Shown here: piece after piece, positions 31,847-33,483 of the stretch
How the letters are laid out: every line of letters starts with the position of its first letter
Numbering within the stretch: the stretch's first letter is position 1
Source: Geitlerinema sp. PCC 9228
Lineage (GTDB): Bacteria; Cyanobacteriota; Cyanobacteriia; Cyanobacteriales; PCC-9228
Direction: 5' to 3'
DNA: 33,483 bases
Assembly: GCF_001870905.1 (NCBI RefSeq)
Contig: NZ_LNDC01000174.1
Span: 1 to 33,483, forward strand
Notes under the pieces: generated by a model
The model's database searches: none
What the model was told of the DNA's origin: nothing
What the model saw: the letters and a program-made list of their open reading frames with translations, nothing else
Made by a program: the position numbers and the translations under genes

Positions 31847-33123
31847 GTTTCGCCATCCACCAAACGCACAAATTTTTTCTTACCCACCTGCAAGACCTTA
31901 CCGCTCAGTTCTGCGGGCGTCTCGTAGGCTACATTCTCATCAGTAATTTTTTCGCCGTCCAGCTTTACTGCCCCACCTTTGATTTGGCGTCTGGCTTCCG
32001 AACTGCTGGCACACAGATCGCTGGTATTAAGAATGTAGAACAATTTTGCCGGAAAATTTACCTGGGCGAGGGAAAATTCCGGAATGGCCTCGGTTTGAGT
32101 ACCGCTGCCTTTAGTAAACGCGATCGCTGCTTTTTGTGCCTCCGTCGCCGCCCGTTGCCCGTGGTACTGGCGTACAATATCCCAAGCCAGCAATTTTTGG
32201 CGTTCCCGGGGATTGTCCGGCAAATCGTCCAGAGGCAACTCCGTGAGCAGCTCAAAATACTCCATTACCAAATTATCCGGGACCTTTTCCAACTTGGAAT
32301 ACATGCTCAGAGCATCTTCCGTCAACCCCACATAATTGTTCAACGACTTAGACATTTTCTGTACCCCATCGGTACCAATTAAAATGGGGGTAAGGACACC
32401 AAACTGGGGAGATAGGCCAAAATAGCGCTGTAAATCGCGTCCCACACCCAAATTAAACTTCTGGTCGGTCCCCCCCAGTTCCACATCAGCCTGCACCGCC
32501 ACCGAGTCGTATCCCTGCATGAGGGGGTAAAGAAACTCGTGCAGGTAAATCGGCGTTTCTTTCTCGTAGCGTTCGGCAAATCCTTCCTTAGCCAGCATTT
32601 GTCCCACCGTCATCCGCGCCAGCAACGCCAGAATTTTCGCCAAATCCAACTGGGAAAGCCACTCAGAGTTGTAGCGAATTTCCAAACGTCCTGGCGTGTC
32701 GAAATCCAAAATCGGACGTACCTGATCGAGGAACTTAGCAGCGTGGCGGTCAACCTCCTCCGCCGTTAGTTGGCGGCGGACCTCCGATTTGCCCGTGGGG
32801 TCGCCAATGCGGGCGGTAAAATCGCCAATAATCAACACGGCTATATGGCCGGCATCTTGGAAAGCCCGAAGCTTGCGAAAAGGAATGCTGTGTCCCAAAT
32901 GAATGTCCGAACCCGTGGGGTCGATTCCCAACTTGACACGCAAAGGGCGATCGCTTTGCTGCAAACGTTGGATAATATTTTCATTGGGATCGTCCGCATC
33001 GCGATTGTGGGGAAATACTTCCGTCACTCCGCGAAACAGACGTGCCAAGTCCGGATCGTCCACCAACGGGCGATCGGCAGTTGTTGAATTTTGCCAAAGG
33101 GGCGTCGGTTTCGATACACTCAC
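31843..33123 (-). CDS. tyrS: Tyrosyl-tRNA synthetase
   Basis: The 426-residue class I aminoacyl-tRNA synthetase charges tRNA-Tyr. The HIGH-type motif is HLGH at 75-78, and KMSKS is at 256-260. Family features are [41 protein letters not shown] and [19 protein letters not shown]. An S4-type RNA-binding domain forms the C-terminus (about 365-426; [18 protein letters not shown]). The start is GTG at 33123: no ATG is available before the conserved core, and AGGAAG lies about 15 bases upstream. The gene is 44 bases downstream of the IscB-type gene. Confidence 0.96.
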   Translation of the reverse strand: MSVSKPTPLWQNSTTADRPLVDDPDLARLFRGVTEVFPHNRDADDPNENIIQRLQQSDRPLRVKLGIDPTGSDIHLGHSIPFRKLRAFQDAGHIAVLIIGDFTARIGDPTGKSEVRRQLTAEEVDRHAAKFLDQVRPILDFDTPGRLEIRYNSEWLSQLDLAKILALLARMTVGQMLAKEGFAERYEKETPIYLHEFLYPLMQGYDSVAVQADVELGGTDQKFNLGVGRDLQRYFGLSPQFGVLTPILIGTDGVQKMSKSLNNYVGLTEDALSMYSKLEKVPDNLVMEYFELLTELPLDDLPDNPRERQKLLAWDIVRQYHGQRAATEAQKAAIAFTKGSGTQTEAIPEFSLAQVNFPAKLFYILNTSDLCASSSEARRQIKGGAVKLDGEKITDENVAYETPAELSGKVLQVGKKKFVRLVDGET

Positions 33124-33167
33124 TGCTTGTACTGCTACTTCCTAATAGGTTGTTTACTGGACAATAA

Positions 33168-33483
33168 TTAACTTTTATTGACTTGATAGTCGTAGCCATC
33201 TTTCTTAAAGATTGGCTGGATGTGATTACGGGAGACACTGACTATCTTTCCATTACTCAGGCTAAAGCTGCCTTTAGACCTGACTGTTTTGATCCTTGCC
33301 GAACGAAGACCTTGGTGCTTGCCTTTGACCACACGGACAATAATATCTCCCGTTTTCCACTCTTTGGGAGGATTTTTGGGCTGATATCCAGCGCGGGGGA
33401 AACCATATTTGTCCATGACCATCATTTGACGACATCCATGTCCTCTTGCCGTAATGACCAGAATAGACTCAGCTTTGACTTTG
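33168..33483 (-). CDS. IscB-type RNA-guided HNH nuclease, C-terminal part (cut by window edge)
   Basis: This open frame has no stop up to the window end. It reads KVKAESILVITARGHGCRQM, then VMDKYGFPRAGYQ, KEWKTGDIIVRVVKGKHQGL and ISVSRNHIQPIF-like, ending near DGYDYQVNKS. These segments match the C-terminal domain of IscB/RRXRR HNH nucleases (obligate mobile element-guided activity family), which use an omega-RNA encoded beside the gene. The RuvC-like and HNH catalytic residues, and the RNA at the 5' side, lie off the window. An internal start at 33425 is only an ORF-finder artefact. The element end is probably within 33124-33167. Confidence 0.82.
   Translation of the reverse strand, partial: KVKAESILVITARGHGCRQMMVMDKYGFPRAGYQPKNPPKEWKTGDIIVRVVKGKHQGLRSARIKTVRSKGSFSLSNGKIVSVSRNHIQPIFKKDGYDYQVNKS

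Noticed and set aside
1-33483. CRISPR array or tRNA/rRNA genes
   Set aside because: No regularly spaced direct repeats and no cloverleaf or rRNA segments were recognised by eye in the gaps; a tRNAscan or CRISPR search was not run.

Overview
The window comes from a cyanobacterium. The octamer GCGATCGC (HIP1) recurs throughout both strands, and several genes belong to families typical of cyanobacteria: DUF1830, DUF4079, a glucosylglycerol-phosphate phosphatase, a DASH cryptochrome and small conserved membrane proteins. The phosphatase of glucosylglycerol synthesis suggests a salt-tolerant organism (inference). No genus can be named from this sequence alone.

Layout. The left edge (1-130) holds GC-rich hairpins resembling the end of an IS200/IS605-type element. 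Next, on the minus strand, is a PAS-histidine kinase followed 2 bases later by an EAL phosphodiesterase (179-2697). After a 600-base AT-rich gap come an HTH-AAA ATPase (+), oligoendopeptidase F (-), a 50-residue protein missed by length cut-offs (+), a ferritin-like protein and a B12-type radical SAM protein (both -). A roughly 930-base gene-poor stretch follows. Then come DUF1830, DUF4079, a membrane protein and argJ on the plus strand, ending in a strong terminator hairpin.

The centre (13555-20305) is the most unusual part. Two tandem genes each encode an N-terminal membrane anchor, a type I periplasmic amino-acid-binding domain, and a complete pentameric ligand-gated ion channel (pLGIC: extracellular domain with a Pro-loop plus four transmembrane helices). 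The first copy also carries a C-terminal sugar-type solute-binding domain after M4. In pLGIC topology this domain would lie on the same, periplasmic side as the other two. The second copy has lost it: an in-frame TAA, two palindromic MITE-like insertions and an internal deletion leave a readable relic downstream. The layout (type I binding domain + type II-like binding domain + channel) parallels animal ionotropic glutamate receptors, but it is built around a different pore.

Convergent to the channels are a small protein, a membrane-anchored PstS-like protein and a Na+/Ca2+-exchanger-family antiporter. The right part is mostly housekeeping: stpA, a small protein, a class II ketose-bisphosphate aldolase, cryptochrome DASH, 6-phosphogluconolactonase with two FHA proteins downstream, family-4 uracil-DNA glycosylase, and a tyrS-pyrF-secreted-protein operon with overlapping genes. 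The right edge cuts through the 3' end of an IscB-type RNA-guided HNH nuclease gene, directly upstream of tyrS.
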